Source of the DNA: CAG-791 sp002390025
GTDB lineage: Bacteria; Bacillota; Clostridia; Lachnospirales; Lachnospiraceae
DNA: 38,266 nt
Assembly: GCA_946543465.1 (NCBI GenBank)
Contig: CAMNLR010000085.1
Location: 1 to 38,266, forward strand
Reading direction: 5' to 3'
The position numbers and the translations under genes were made by a program. Below, piece by piece: positions 1-8,402 of the stretch. Within the stretch, counting starts at the first letter, position 1. Each line of letters opens with the position of its first letter. The notes below the pieces were generated by a model. It ran no database searches and was not told the DNA's origin. It worked only from the letters and a program-made list of their open reading frames with translations.

Positions 1-120
1 GCAGGCGGAGTTCGGATCACCGGAAGCCGGGCAGACAAGAATGGTCGAGAGGCTTCCTCTGCAGGCGGAGTCCGGATCACCGGCAGCCGGGCAGACAGGA
101 ATTGTCAAGAGGATTCCTCT
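1..120 (+). repeat. 60-bp in-frame tandem repeat, two visible copies
   Basis: Copies 1-60 and 61-120 differ at only a few positions, and a third begins GCAGGCGGA at 121 before diverging. Each copy encodes 20 residues including GGVRITGSRAD. The repeat lies just before the E-x-K motif of the nuclease-like domain and probably continues beyond the left edge. Confidence 0.85.
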
Positions 121-2604
121 GCAGGCGGACTCTGGACCGTCGATGAGATCAAGACTGTTTTCCGGGGGCTGGCGAGTATGGAGGGGCCCGAAGAGGTCCA
201 TCTGGCCCAGGCTCGCTGCTATGCCTTTATGTACGCGCAGCAGGAAGGCCTCGACAGGATGAAAATCCGCATGACCTACTGCAGTCAGGTGACCGGGGAT
301 GTCCGGTATTTTTATGAAGTGATGTCCTTTGAGGCTCTGGAGAAATGGTTCACAGAGCTGGTCGGCGCCTACGAGCCCTGGATCAGGCTGCGGCTGGATT
401 TTGAAGAGTCAAAGGGGAGGACGGTCAGGGAGATGGTCTTTCCCTTTCCCTACAGGGAGGGGCAGTATGAACTGGCTGCAGGTGTCTACAGGACGATCGT
501 TCATGAAAAAAAGCTCTTCCTGCAGGCCCCCACAGGTACCGGCAAGACTATGGCGGTCCTGTTTCCGGCCCTCAAGGCGCTCGGCACGGGCAAGGCGGAT
601 CGTATTTTTTATCTGACGGCCAAAGGGGTAACGGGGGCGGTGGCGCAGGAGGCGCTCTCCCTTCTTTACCGCAAAGGTCTCAGCGTCAGGAGCCTCACCC
701 TGATCTCCAGGGAGCGCGCCTGCCCCTGCGGGCAGGCTGACTGCCGTCCGGAAGTCTGTGCGAGGGCGGACGGTCATTTTGACCGGATCAATACAGCCCT
801 GGAGGAGCTGCTGCAGGAGGCGGCGCAGGGGGCGCCCATGACGGCCCGGGCGGTCGCGGACTGCGCCTGCAGACACAATGTGTGTCCCTATTATCTTTCC
901 CTGGATGCTGCGGAATTCGCGGATGTCGTCATCTGTGACTACAACTATGTCTTTCATCCCCAGGCGAGGCTGGAACGCTTTTTTGAGGGCAGGAACAGAT
1001 CGATCCTGCTGATCGACGAGGCGCACAATCTGGTGGAACGAGGCAGGGACCTGTACAGTGCGCAGATCTCCTACCGGCAGGTGCGGCAGTTCCGGAAATC
1101 GGTGAAGACTGTCTGGCCCCGTCTCTGGAAGAAGATGAAGGGCCTGGTGCATGTCCTGCGGGTGCTGGAACAGGATGCGGCCTCGGAAGACCGGAAGATC
1201 CGTGTTCTCCGTGACTGGGCGCCTGAGCAGGCAGAGCTCTGCCATGTGGCGGAAGAGGTGAGAGACCAGATCCAGTGGATCCTGGAGCAGGAAAACAGAA
1301 GTGCCGCCCTGTACGGAAGTCTGCAGCAGGCGGATGGCGATTCCCGGCTGCCGCAAGCTTCTCCGAAGACGGCTCCGGAAGAGGAAACCGGCGGGAATGG
1401 CGGGAATAGCGGGATGGCGGCCCTTCAGAAGGGCGGTGCCGCAGGAATGCCGGAACTTCTCGAATTCTATTTCAATCTCTCTCACTTCAGTGAAGTGCTG
1501 AGGGAACTCGATGAGCATTATATCGTCTACACAGAGAGGGGCGGCCAGGGCGGCTTTTCCCTGCACCTCTTCTGTGCAGACCCGTCGGGACGTCTCGGCG
1601 CCTGTATGGACGGCCTGACGTCGGCGATCTTTTTTTCCGCGACTTTTCTGCCGATCCAGTACTACAAGGGGCTGCTGGGGGGAAAGCCGGAGGATTTTGA
1701 GATGTATGCCCGGTCTTCCTTCTCTCCCGCTAACCGGAAGGTCGTCATCGTCCGCGATGTGACCAGCCGCTACCGGGATCGGAACGAGGAAAACTACGCG
1801 CGGATCGCCCGAAGCATAGGAAGGGTCGTATCCTGCCGCCCCGGCAACTACATGGTCTATTTTCCTTCCTACGCCTTTCTGGAAAATGTCCTGGATGCCT
1901 TCTGCAGGATCTGCCGGGTGACCCTGCCCGCAGAAGAGCCGGTACAGATCCGGCAGGAACCCCTGCTCTCAGAAGATCCTTTACAGATCCGGCGGGAACC
2001 CCTGCTCTCAGAAGATCCTTTACAGATTCGGCAGGAACCCCTGCTCTCAGAAGATCCTTTACAGATCCGGTGGGAGTCCGCTGCAGAGATGAGAGGCTGG
2101 GAAGCTTCCGGAGATTCCGAAGCATCTGAAGAAATGTTCGTTCTTGTCCAGAGGAGAGAGATGACGGATGCGGAGCGGGCAGCTTTCCTGCAGGCCTTCG
2201 AGGATCCGGGCGCGGACTGCCGCCTGATCGGCTTCTGCGTGCTGGGCGGCATGTTCGGGGAGGGGATTGACCTTAGGAGCGACCGCCTGATCGGAAGCCT
2301 GATCGTGGGGACCGGCCTTCCGCCTGTTGAGCCGCAGCGGGAACTGCTGCAGGAGTATTTTTCCGGACAGGGCAGGAACGGCTATGATTTTGCCTATCGT
2401 TTCCCCGGCATGAATAAGGTCCTGCAGGCCGCCGGCCGGGTTATACGAACGGCAGAAGATGTGGGGATCGTTGTCCTGATGGACGGCAGGTTTTCCGAGA
2501 GCGCCAACCGGGAGCTGTTTCCTCTTGAATGGGGGCAGCCTGAGGCAGTCGGAAGTGAAGAGGCTGCGGAGAGGATCCGGCGTTTCTGGAAAGAGAGTAA
2601 ATGA
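1..2604 (+). CDS. XPD/Rad3-DinG-like ATP-dependent DNA helicase with N-terminal PD-(D/E)XK nuclease remnant, 5' end outside window
   Basis: Frame 1 is open from base 1, so the gene begins upstream; the ATG at 178 is internal. The first visible residues end in TVDEIK (about 136-153), which fits the E-x-K strand of a PD-(D/E)XK nuclease domain, followed by HLAQARCYAFMYAQ. The helicase core follows: Walker A APTGTGKT (526-549), a cysteine-rich segment (about 715-890, with CPCGQADC and CACRHNVCPYY) resembling the Fe-S cluster domain of XPD-type helicases, the DEAH box (1015-1026, IDEAHNLVERGRD), and C-terminal motifs GNYMVYFPSYAF (about 1840) and QAAGRVIRTAEDVG (about 2425). The family is an SF2 DNA helicase acting 5' to 3' in repair. 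Two in-frame tandem repeats (1-120 and 1945-2070) interrupt conserved regions. The helicase call is firm; the nuclease assignment rests on the short visible part. Confidence 0.9.
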   Translation, partial: AGGVRITGSRADKNGREASSAGGVRITGSRADRNCQEDSSAGGLWTVDEIKTVFRGLASMEGPEEVHLAQARCYAFMYAQQEGLDRMKIRMTYCSQVTGDVRYFYEVMSFEALEKWFTELVGAYEPWIRLRLDFEESKGRTVREMVFPFPYREGQYELAAGVYRTIVHEKKLFLQAPTGTGKTMAVLFPALKALGTGKADRIFYLTAKGVTGAVAQEALSLLYRKGLSVRSLTLISRERACPCGQADCRPEVCARADGHFDRINTALEELLQEAAQGAPMTARAVADCACRHNVCPYYLSLDAAEFADVVICDYNYVFHPQARLERFFEGRNRSILLIDEAHNLVERGRDLYSAQISYRQVRQFRKSVKTVWPRLWKKMKGLVHVLRVLEQDAASEDRKIRVLRDWAPEQAELCHVAEEVRDQIQWILEQENRSAALYGSLQQADGDSRLPQASPKTAPEEETGGNGGNSGMAALQKGGAAGMPELLEFYFNLSHFSEVLRELDEHYIVYTERGGQGGFSLHLFCADPSGRLGACMDGLTSAIFFSATFLPIQYYKGLLGGKPEDFEMYARSSFSPANRKVVIVRDVTSRYRDRNEENYARIARSIGRVVSCRPGNYMVYFPSYAFLENVLDAFCRICRVTLPAEEPVQIRQEPLLSEDPLQIRREPLLSEDPLQIRQEPLLSEDPLQIRWESAAEMRGWEASGDSEASEEMFVLVQRREMTDAERAAFLQAFEDPGADCRLIGFCVLGGMFGEGIDLRSDRLIGSLIVGTGLPPVEPQRELLQEYFSGQGRNGYDFAYRFPGMNKVLQAAGRVIRTAEDVGIVVLMDGRFSESANRELFPLEWGQPEAVGSEEAAERIRRFWKESK
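1945..2070 (+). repeat. 39-bp in-frame tandem repeat, three copies plus a partial
   Basis: Units start at 1945, 1984 and 2023, with a partial at 2062. Each encodes 13 residues, QIRQEPLLSEDPL with small changes. It lies between helicase motifs in the second RecA-like domain and probably forms an acidic surface loop. Confidence 0.9.
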
Positions 2605-2770
2605 TAATTCAGAGGCGATTCAGATGAGATATAGATGAGATACAGGGGAGATGATTCAGAGGAGATTCGGAGAAAATTTGGAGGAAATACAGAGGCAATT
2701 CGGATGCGATAAGGATGAGATAAAGATGGATTGTACCGATTTTGCCGCTTGAAGAGAAGCCGGGCACATT

Positions 2771-3014
2771 ACATTTTTGTAAACTTGAAAAACACAGAAT
2801 ACTCTGTAAATTAGGCGAATTAAGCCTGAAAACCCGCAAAATCAAAAAAATCAGACATCTGCGTCATTGTGGATAACTCTGTGGATTCTGGGGATAGGTG
2901 GAAAAAAACCAGGAAAAATCTTGTGGAAAAGTCAAGTTTTTGCGGACGGAAAAACGGAAAGAAAAAACTGCCAAAAATTTTGACCGAATCAGACAACGAC
3001 ATTTTTGTAAACTT
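2771..3014 (+). repeat. 16-bp direct repeat pair ACATTTTTGTAAACTT
   Basis: Exact copies lie at 2771-2786 and 2999-3014, start to start 228 bp apart, one on each side of the DnaA-box-like cluster. Confidence 0.85.
2868..2930 (-). promoter_or_regulatory. Cluster of DnaA-box-like 9-mers
   Basis: TGTGGATAA (2868-2876) is the exact reverse complement of the consensus TTATCCACA. TGTGGATTC (2880-2888) and TGTGGAAAA (2922-2930) are close relatives in the same orientation, with a weaker GGGGATAGG near 2890. The surrounding sequence is AT-rich. dnaA, dnaN and rpmH are absent, so this is a candidate DnaA-binding region rather than a proven origin. Confidence 0.5.
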
Positions 3015-3170
3015 TTTGGTGCTGCACAGACACTTTGATACAAGACAGGACCTTGATGTGAATGATAAAATGGTTATTGAACAGACTGCCTGGAAATGTC
3101 AGGGTGTTTTGCAGTCGTGAACGGCAGGCATGAATAATTTACAGCAATGGATTCAGGAGGATATGAAACT

Positions 3171-4496
3171 ATGTGGGCTGACAACAGCGTGTTTTATCAG
3201 ATCTATACACTGGGATTCTGCGGAGCTCCCTATGCCAATGAAGGTGATGCACAGGAAGAGACGGCGCTGCACCGGATCACAAAGGTGACGGAGTGGATCC
3301 CCCATATGAAGAAGCTGGGGATCGATGCAGTGTATTTCTGTCCCTTGTTTGAGTCTGACACGCACGGATATAACACCAGGGATTACAAAAAGATCGATGT
3401 CCGCCTGGGCACCAATGAGGATTTTAAAGAGGTCTGCAGGCAGCTGCATGAAAACGGGATCCGTGTCGTTCTGGACGGTGTCTTCAACCACGTCGGACGG
3501 GGATTCTACCAGTTTCAGGATGTGGTCAAAAACCGGGAGAATTCCCCTTACAGGGACTGGTTCCATATCAATTTTTACGGAAATTCCAACTATAATGACG
3601 GACTGTGGTATGAGGGCTGGGAAGGAAACTATGACCTGGTCAAGCTCAATCTCCGCAATGAGGAAGTTATCGCGCATCTCTTTGACGCCATCCGCTACTG
3701 GGTGGAATATTTTGAAATCGACGGACTCAGACTGGATGTGGCCTACTGTCTTGACAGGGATTTTATCCACCGGCTGCGCAGCTTTACGGATTCGCTCAAG
3801 GAGGATTTCTTCCTGGTAGGCGAGATCCTGGGCGGTGATTACAAGGTCATCATGGGAGACGGAAAGCTCCACTCCGCCACCAATTATGAGTGCTACAAGG
3901 GCATTCATTCGGCCTTTAACAGCATGAACATGTTCGAGATCGTCCACTCCCTGATCAGGCAGTTCGGCTCTGATCCCTGGACCCTGTACCGTGGATATCA
4001 CCTTCTGTCTTTTGTCGACAACCACGATGTGAGCAGGATCGCCACCATCCTGCAGAAAAAAGAGCATCTTCCCCTGGTCTATGCCATGTGCTTCGGTATG
4101 CCCGGCATCCCCTGCATCTACTATGGAAGCGAATGGGGAGCAGAGGGGGACAAGAAAAACGGCGATCCTTCCCTGCGCCCCTGTTTTGAGGAGGCTCAGT
4201 GGAATGAGCTCTCTGACTGGATAAGTCATCTTTCCGCGGCAAGGAAAAAATCCGAAGCACTCTGCAATGGCAGCTTCCGCAGCGTCCTTCTGACCAACAA
4301 ACAGTGCATCTTTGAGCGAAAGACAGACAAGGAGCGGGTCCTGGTTGCCATCAATGCCGACGCCGAGGAGTATGTCGCGCACTTTGATGCCGGCTGCGGT
4401 ATGGCAGTCGACCTCATCACCGGAAAGAAACATGATTTTGGCGGCGGCAGTCACCTGGCCCCCTACAGCGCCGCTTTCTGGCTGATGGAAAAATGA
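3171..4496 (+). CDS. GH13 alpha-amylase-family glycosidase, intracellular
   Basis: The sequence has the GH13 order of motifs: DAVYFCPLFES and the HGYNTRDYKKID region, VVLDGVFNHVG (region I), GLRLDVAYC (region II, catalytic Asp nucleophile), FLVGEILGG (region III, Glu acid/base) and FVDNHDVSR (region IV, Asp). A short C-terminal beta domain follows. There is no signal peptide and no N-terminal carbohydrate-binding domain, so it probably acts on imported malto-oligosaccharides as an alpha-glucosidase or neopullulanase-like enzyme; exact specificity cannot be read. The start at 3171 is chosen because AGGAGG at 3155-3160 precedes it by 10 bases; the in-frame ATG at 3147 would put that motif inside the gene. 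It appears monocistronic, with a hairpin at 4540-4559 after the stop. Confidence 0.88.
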   Translation: MWADNSVFYQIYTLGFCGAPYANEGDAQEETALHRITKVTEWIPHMKKLGIDAVYFCPLFESDTHGYNTRDYKKIDVRLGTNEDFKEVCRQLHENGIRVVLDGVFNHVGRGFYQFQDVVKNRENSPYRDWFHINFYGNSNYNDGLWYEGWEGNYDLVKLNLRNEEVIAHLFDAIRYWVEYFEIDGLRLDVAYCLDRDFIHRLRSFTDSLKEDFFLVGEILGGDYKVIMGDGKLHSATNYECYKGIHSAFNSMNMFEIVHSLIRQFGSDPWTLYRGYHLLSFVDNHDVSRIATILQKKEHLPLVYAMCFGMPGIPCIYYGSEWGAEGDKKNGDPSLRPCFEEAQWNELSDWISHLSAARKKSEALCNGSFRSVLLTNKQCIFERKTDKERVLVAINADAEEYVAHFDAGCGMAVDLITGKKHDFGGGSHLAPYSAAFWLMEK

Positions 4497-4539
4497 TCAA
4501 TAACGGAAAATAATAAGTAAAATAAATACTTGATGATTC

Positions 4540-4559
4540 AGGACCCGCCCGCGGGTCCT
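4540..4559 (+). terminator. GC-rich hairpin after the GH13 gene
   Basis: AGGACCCGC and GCGGGTCCT form a perfect inverted repeat around a two-base centre. No T-run follows, so it is a weak candidate for intrinsic termination. The 10-mer CAGGACCCGC at its start recurs at 28930. Confidence 0.4.
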
Positions 4560-4643
4560 GCGTGCAGCCCATGACGGTAGTTATAGAAGGTTTGCAGGAA
4601 TTCCAACAATCTACCGCGAGTCCTGCGCGCGGTATCCCTGTGC

Positions 4644-4675
4644 GCGGTATCCATGACGGAAATCATGGGTACCGC
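4644..4675 (+). promoter_or_regulatory. 13-bp leader hairpin before the glutamate-cysteine ligase gene
   Basis: Bases 4644-4656 pair with 4663-4675 (GCGGTATCCATGA against TCATGGGTACCGC, one G-T pair) around a CGGAAA loop. It lies 73 bases before the start codon, after two shorter GCGCGGTATCC repeats. There is no T-run, so its role is unknown. Confidence 0.5.
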
Positions 4676-4748
4676 CCGATCTATCGACCGATGAAGAAGA
4701 GCAGAATGGGAAACTGTAAACCGAGAGAAAGCAAAAGGGAGGATCTCC

Positions 4749-6113
4749 ATGCTCCATATAGAATCTCCTGAGATTCGAAAGTGTCTCCTGCAGGGGAAAT
4801 TCGGTCTGGAAAAAGAGGGACTGCGTGTATATGAGGATGCCTCGATGGCGCAGACACCGCATCCCTTCCCGGATGACAGCCATATTACCCGCGATTTTTC
4901 CGAGAATCAGACAGAGATCAATACCAGCGCCGAGCCCTCCGCCGAGGGAGCTGTGCTTGCTCTGGAGGCCTATGCGCGCCGGATCCGCAATACGATCAGC
5001 AGTTTCCCCCGCCCTGAATATATCTGGCCTTTTTCCAATCCGCCTTTTCTGGCGGGGGAGGAGGATATTCCAATCGCACAGTTTGCGGGAGAGCTTGCAT
5101 CGAAGACGGCCTACCGGGAATATCTCTCGGGCAGGTACGGCCGCTACAAGATGACTTTCTCCGGAATTCATGTGAATTACTCTTTCTCGGACGAATTGCT
5201 GAAGAAGGAGTTTTCTCTGCGGGGAGAGGGGCGGTCCCGCTCCTTCAGGGACGGCTTTTATCTGGAACTGGCGGAAAAGGCGGCCGCCTACGGCTGGCTC
5301 CTGGTCATCCTCACGGCGGCAAGCCCTGTGCTGGACGCCAGTTATTTTGAGAGAGAATCCATTTCTTCTCAAAGCCGAAGGTCATCCGCCGCGGGGGACC
5401 GTGCGGATGAAAAAATGTCTGGCAGGAGCCTGAAGGGAAGGGATGTTTTTACCGGGATGGCGAGCGTTCGCTGCAGTGAACTGGGCTACTGGAATGATTT
5501 TGTGCCGGTTTTTGATTACACAAACATCCAGCGCTACGCGGACGGCATCCGCCGGTATGTGGACGCGGGCCTTCTGTATTCCGTGTCGGAACTCTATTTT
5601 CCCGTGCGGCTCAAATCCAAGGGTGAGAACAGTCTCGATGCCCTCAAGGAGACCGGCGTCGACCACATCGAACTGCGCATGTTCGATCTCAACCCCCTGG
5701 CTTCAGGCGGCCTGGATGTGCGGGATGTGCAGTTTACCCAGCTGTTCCTGATCTGGCTGGCTTCTCTGCCCAGGCGCAACATGTCTCTTGCCGATCAGGT
5801 TCAGTCTGTGCAGAATTTCAAAAATGCCGCCCGCTATGATCTGCGCACCGTGCACATTGTCATGCCCGAGTTCAGAGAAAGCCCGGTGGAAAACGCTCTG
5901 GAAGCGGCCCTTCATACAATGGAGAGGATCCGCGCGTTTTACCGTCCCCTGCTGCCGGAGCTCCCCGACTGGGTGGAGCCGGTCCTGCGCTTTGAGAATG
6001 AAAAACTGAAAAATCCCCAAAAACGCTATGCGGCGGTCGTGCGGGAAAGGTTTTCCGGCACATTTTTGGAAAAAGGGATGGAATATGCCATGCAGGAGAC
6101 ATTGAAACGCTGA
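4749..6113 (+). CDS. gshA: Glutamate-cysteine ligase (gamma-glutamylcysteine synthetase), stand-alone
   Basis: The enzyme joins glutamate and cysteine using ATP, the first step of glutathione or gamma-glutamylcysteine synthesis in the cytosol. Signs of the family are FGLEKEGLRV near residue 18, DFSENQTEINTSAEPS near 50, the RYKMTFSGIHVNYSF segment near 138, and C-terminal ELRMFDLNPLASGG. Its 454 residues are somewhat shorter than the E. coli enzyme and far shorter than bifunctional GshF, and no ATP-grasp glutathione synthetase domain follows, so only the first step is encoded here. A Ser/Arg-rich insertion (about residues 200-230) precedes a block resembling the family segment around LGYWNDF. 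The start follows GGGAGG seven bases upstream. The assignment is good; the physiological product is uncertain. Confidence 0.82.
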   Translation: MLHIESPEIRKCLLQGKFGLEKEGLRVYEDASMAQTPHPFPDDSHITRDFSENQTEINTSAEPSAEGAVLALEAYARRIRNTISSFPRPEYIWPFSNPPFLAGEEDIPIAQFAGELASKTAYREYLSGRYGRYKMTFSGIHVNYSFSDELLKKEFSLRGEGRSRSFRDGFYLELAEKAAAYGWLLVILTAASPVLDASYFERESISSQSRRSSAAGDRADEKMSGRSLKGRDVFTGMASVRCSELGYWNDFVPVFDYTNIQRYADGIRRYVDAGLLYSVSELYFPVRLKSKGENSLDALKETGVDHIELRMFDLNPLASGGLDVRDVQFTQLFLIWLASLPRRNMSLADQVQSVQNFKNAARYDLRTVHIVMPEFRESPVENALEAALHTMERIRAFYRPLLPELPDWVEPVLRFENEKLKNPQKRYAAVVRERFSGTFLEKGMEYAMQETLKR

Positions 6114-6130
6114 CGTTCAGGTACTATAAT
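6102..6130 (+). promoter_or_regulatory. Sigma-A-type promoter for the hybrid histidine kinase gene
   Basis: TTGAAA (6102-6107), a 17-base spacer and TATAAT (6125-6130) overlap the 3' end of the upstream gene. Transcription would start near 6137, leaving a leader of about 157 bases. Confidence 0.65.
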
Positions 6131-6293
6131 ATAACAGCGGGAATACGGTATTTTATTCATTTTTTCCGAACATGCCGCTCACCGGATTGGCAGCGATGCG
6201 GTTACAGGATGTTTGAGCTGTCCCGCGGCAAAACATCAGGACTTGCAGTCGGCAGTTCCGGAAATTTGTGCTCCGAGAAGGGAGGGGGTGTCT

Positions 6294-8372
6294 GTGGAAA
6301 AAAATATGGACAGCACCATAAAAGAAGTCAAGGGGAATACCATGGACACCAGTGAAGAGATGTCCCCTTTGCAGGCCGGCTCGATCGATCAGCTGTCGCT
6401 GGACGAGATCTGTGCGCTGGCGGAGGAGAATGCCCGCCTCAGGCAGGAACTGAGGATCAGGGACAATGATATCCTCAGCCATGACCAGGTATTCGATTCG
6501 ATCGTCAGCGGGACACTGCATCTGATCCTCGTCATGTCCGTCACCACTTACAAGGCGGAATTCATCACGTCCAATATTGATATCGCGCTCGGAATCAGCC
6601 GCAGCGAAGCCATGGAGGATGTGCGCAATATCAGTCATATTTTTGATAACATCGAGGACTATAACAGGCTGGAGGAAATCTTCATCCACCGGAAAAACGG
6701 CGCGCGCCGTCTGTATCTGACTTATGTCATTCACCTCCCCTACGGGCGGTCTGACAGGGTTGCTGTTGTCCTGCTGTGCAAATCCAACATTGCAAAGACC
6801 GATCTCGAAGAGATGATGATCCAGCAGACACAGGATATCAACCGCGCGGCGGGGTATTTCCTTGCCAGCATGTCGCATGATTTCCGCGTGCCGATCAATT
6901 CGATCTCCGGCATGGTCATGCTGCTGATGAAGAATTCCAACAATCCTGCCAAGGTGATGGAATACGCCCACCGGATCGGTGTGGCCTGCCATGAGATCCT
7001 GACCACAGTGGACCAGATCCTGGATATGAGCCGCCTGGAGACTTCGGAGGCGGAACTGGCGAGCGAGGAATTCGGACTCGGTCTGGTACTGGAGGAAGTC
7101 TCTTCGATCACATCGAGCCTTGCCAAGGCGAGGGATCAGAAATTTGTCTTTTCCGCTGCAGGCATCGAGCACGATATTGTCCTGGGAGACCGTGACAGGA
7201 TCACGGAGATCCTTCGAGGGATCCTTTCCAATGCGGTCAAATATACACCGCCCGGCGGACGCGTGGAGCTGACGGTCACGGGCGTGCCGGATGAAAACAA
7301 TGAAAATGTCTCTCTGATCTTCGAGGTGCGGGATACCGGCATCGGGATGGAGAGAGAGCAGATGCAGAAATATTTCCGCGACGAGATTCCGGAAAACGCT
7401 GAGAGCGAACCCGGGCGCGGGACGGGGATCTGGCTCACCCGGAGACTGATCGAGATGATGGGCGGCAGTATTTCAGCCCAGAGTCTGCCGGGAGAGGGGA
7501 CCATCATATGGATCCGCATGAGGCTCAAGATGGTCAACAGCGGAGGCTCCGAATTCTGGAAGCAGCACGGGATCAAGCGCATGCTGGTCGCCAACAACAA
7601 CCTGCAGGAGGCCGCCAGGATCCGCAATCTGATGGAGAGCGCAGGTGTCAACGCAACGAGCATCTCCAGCGGATACGGAACGGTAAAGCTGATCGAGCAG
7701 GCGGCTGTCGCAGAGGACGAGTACGATCTGATCCTTCTGGATGAGGATCTTCAGGATATGGACTGGCACGAGGTCGTAAACAGCGTGCGCAGGATGTCCT
7801 GGATCCGGATGCCCCATATTTTCCTGATGACAAGCCGTCATTTTTATGATGAGGAGCGGCGCGGGGCCGGAATCGGACAGACCCTGCAGAAACCGTTCTA
7901 TGTATCAGGACTGCACAGGCTGGTGGAACAGGTCTGCGAGGTCTCCGGAAACGGAAGCGGCGATTACGAAGCAGGTTCGGATACCATGACAGGACTTCGT
8001 TTCCTGGCCGCGGAAGACAATACGATCAATGCCGATATGCTCAAGGATCTTCTTGAGATGTCCGGGGCCCGCTGTGAGATTGCCGGAAACGGCAGGGCAG
8101 CCCTCGCCATGTTCAGCAATTCCAGACCGGGCTTTTACGATGCGATCCTGATGGATCTGCAGATGCCTGTCATGGACGGCTATGCCGCGGCAGCTGCGAT
8201 CCGCGCTCTGAACCGTGAAGACGCAAAGTCGATTCCGATCATCGCAATGACGGGCAGCACCTACGAAGAGGACATCAACCGCACCTATGAGTCGGGCATG
8301 AACGCCCATATCACGAAACCTCTTGATATCCGGGTGCTGCAGAGCCATGTGCGGCACCTCCGTGATCAATGA
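6294..8372 (+). CDS. Hybrid sensor histidine kinase with two C-terminal receiver domains
   Basis: The predicted protein is cytoplasmic, with no clear membrane segment. An N-terminal PAS-like region (about residues 55-165) precedes HisKA with FLASMSHDFRVP (phosphoacceptor His195). The ATPase domain has NAVKYTPPGG (Asn313), DTGIGM and GRGTGIWLTRRLIEMMGG. The first receiver (about 428-545) looks degenerate: the usual acidic pair is replaced by VANNN, though ILLDED (Asp483/485) and LQKPF remain. The second receiver (about 570-690) is intact, with AAEDN, LMDLQMPVMDG (Asp621), AMTG and TKPLD. GTG 6294 is chosen because GGAGGGG lies about seven bases before it; in-frame ATGs at 6213 and 6306 are alternatives. 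No output domain is present, so signalling probably passes to a separate partner. The stimulus is unknown. Confidence 0.88.
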   Translation: MEKNMDSTIKEVKGNTMDTSEEMSPLQAGSIDQLSLDEICALAEENARLRQELRIRDNDILSHDQVFDSIVSGTLHLILVMSVTTYKAEFITSNIDIALGISRSEAMEDVRNISHIFDNIEDYNRLEEIFIHRKNGARRLYLTYVIHLPYGRSDRVAVVLLCKSNIAKTDLEEMMIQQTQDINRAAGYFLASMSHDFRVPINSISGMVMLLMKNSNNPAKVMEYAHRIGVACHEILTTVDQILDMSRLETSEAELASEEFGLGLVLEEVSSITSSLAKARDQKFVFSAAGIEHDIVLGDRDRITEILRGILSNAVKYTPPGGRVELTVTGVPDENNENVSLIFEVRDTGIGMEREQMQKYFRDEIPENAESEPGRGTGIWLTRRLIEMMGGSISAQSLPGEGTIIWIRMRLKMVNSGGSEFWKQHGIKRMLVANNNLQEAARIRNLMESAGVNATSISSGYGTVKLIEQAAVAEDEYDLILLDEDLQDMDWHEVVNSVRRMSWIRMPHIFLMTSRHFYDEERRGAGIGQTLQKPFYVSGLHRLVEQVCEVSGNGSGDYEAGSDTMTGLRFLAAEDNTINADMLKDLLEMSGARCEIAGNGRAALAMFSNSRPGFYDAILMDLQMPVMDGYAAAAAIRALNREDAKSIPIIAMTGSTYEEDINRTYESGMNAHITKPLDIRVLQSHVRHLRDQ

Positions 8373-8402
8373 TGCCGGAATAGCATTTCTGTTCGGGGCT
8401 TG

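Larger units (their letters stand above)
2605..3154. other. AT-rich intergenic spacer with DnaA-box-like cluster
   Basis: No convincing gene is seen. Bases 2605-2730 are purine-rich with degenerate repeats of GATGAGATA type. Bases 2771-3014 contain two identical 16-mers flanking a run of DnaA-box-like sites. An 83-codon frame (2869-3120) and an antisense 60-codon frame exist but are low-complexity, and the first begins inside the DnaA-like cluster. Confidence 0.6.

Noticed and set aside
409..1566. 385-codon frame antisense to the helicase
   Set aside because: It is a shadow of the conserved helicase core in GC-rich DNA.
178..2604. Helicase starting at ATG 178
   Set aside because: The frame is open to base 1 and upstream residues TVDEIK fit the family, so 178 is internal.
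2771..3014. Definite chromosomal origin
   Set aside because: No dnaA, dnaN or rpmH nearby and no skew data, so it is reported only as a candidate.
2869..3120. 83-codon open frame in the spacer after the helicase
   Set aside because: It starts inside the DnaA-like cluster, has no ribosome site, and encodes a Lys/Asn-rich sequence with no recognised pattern.
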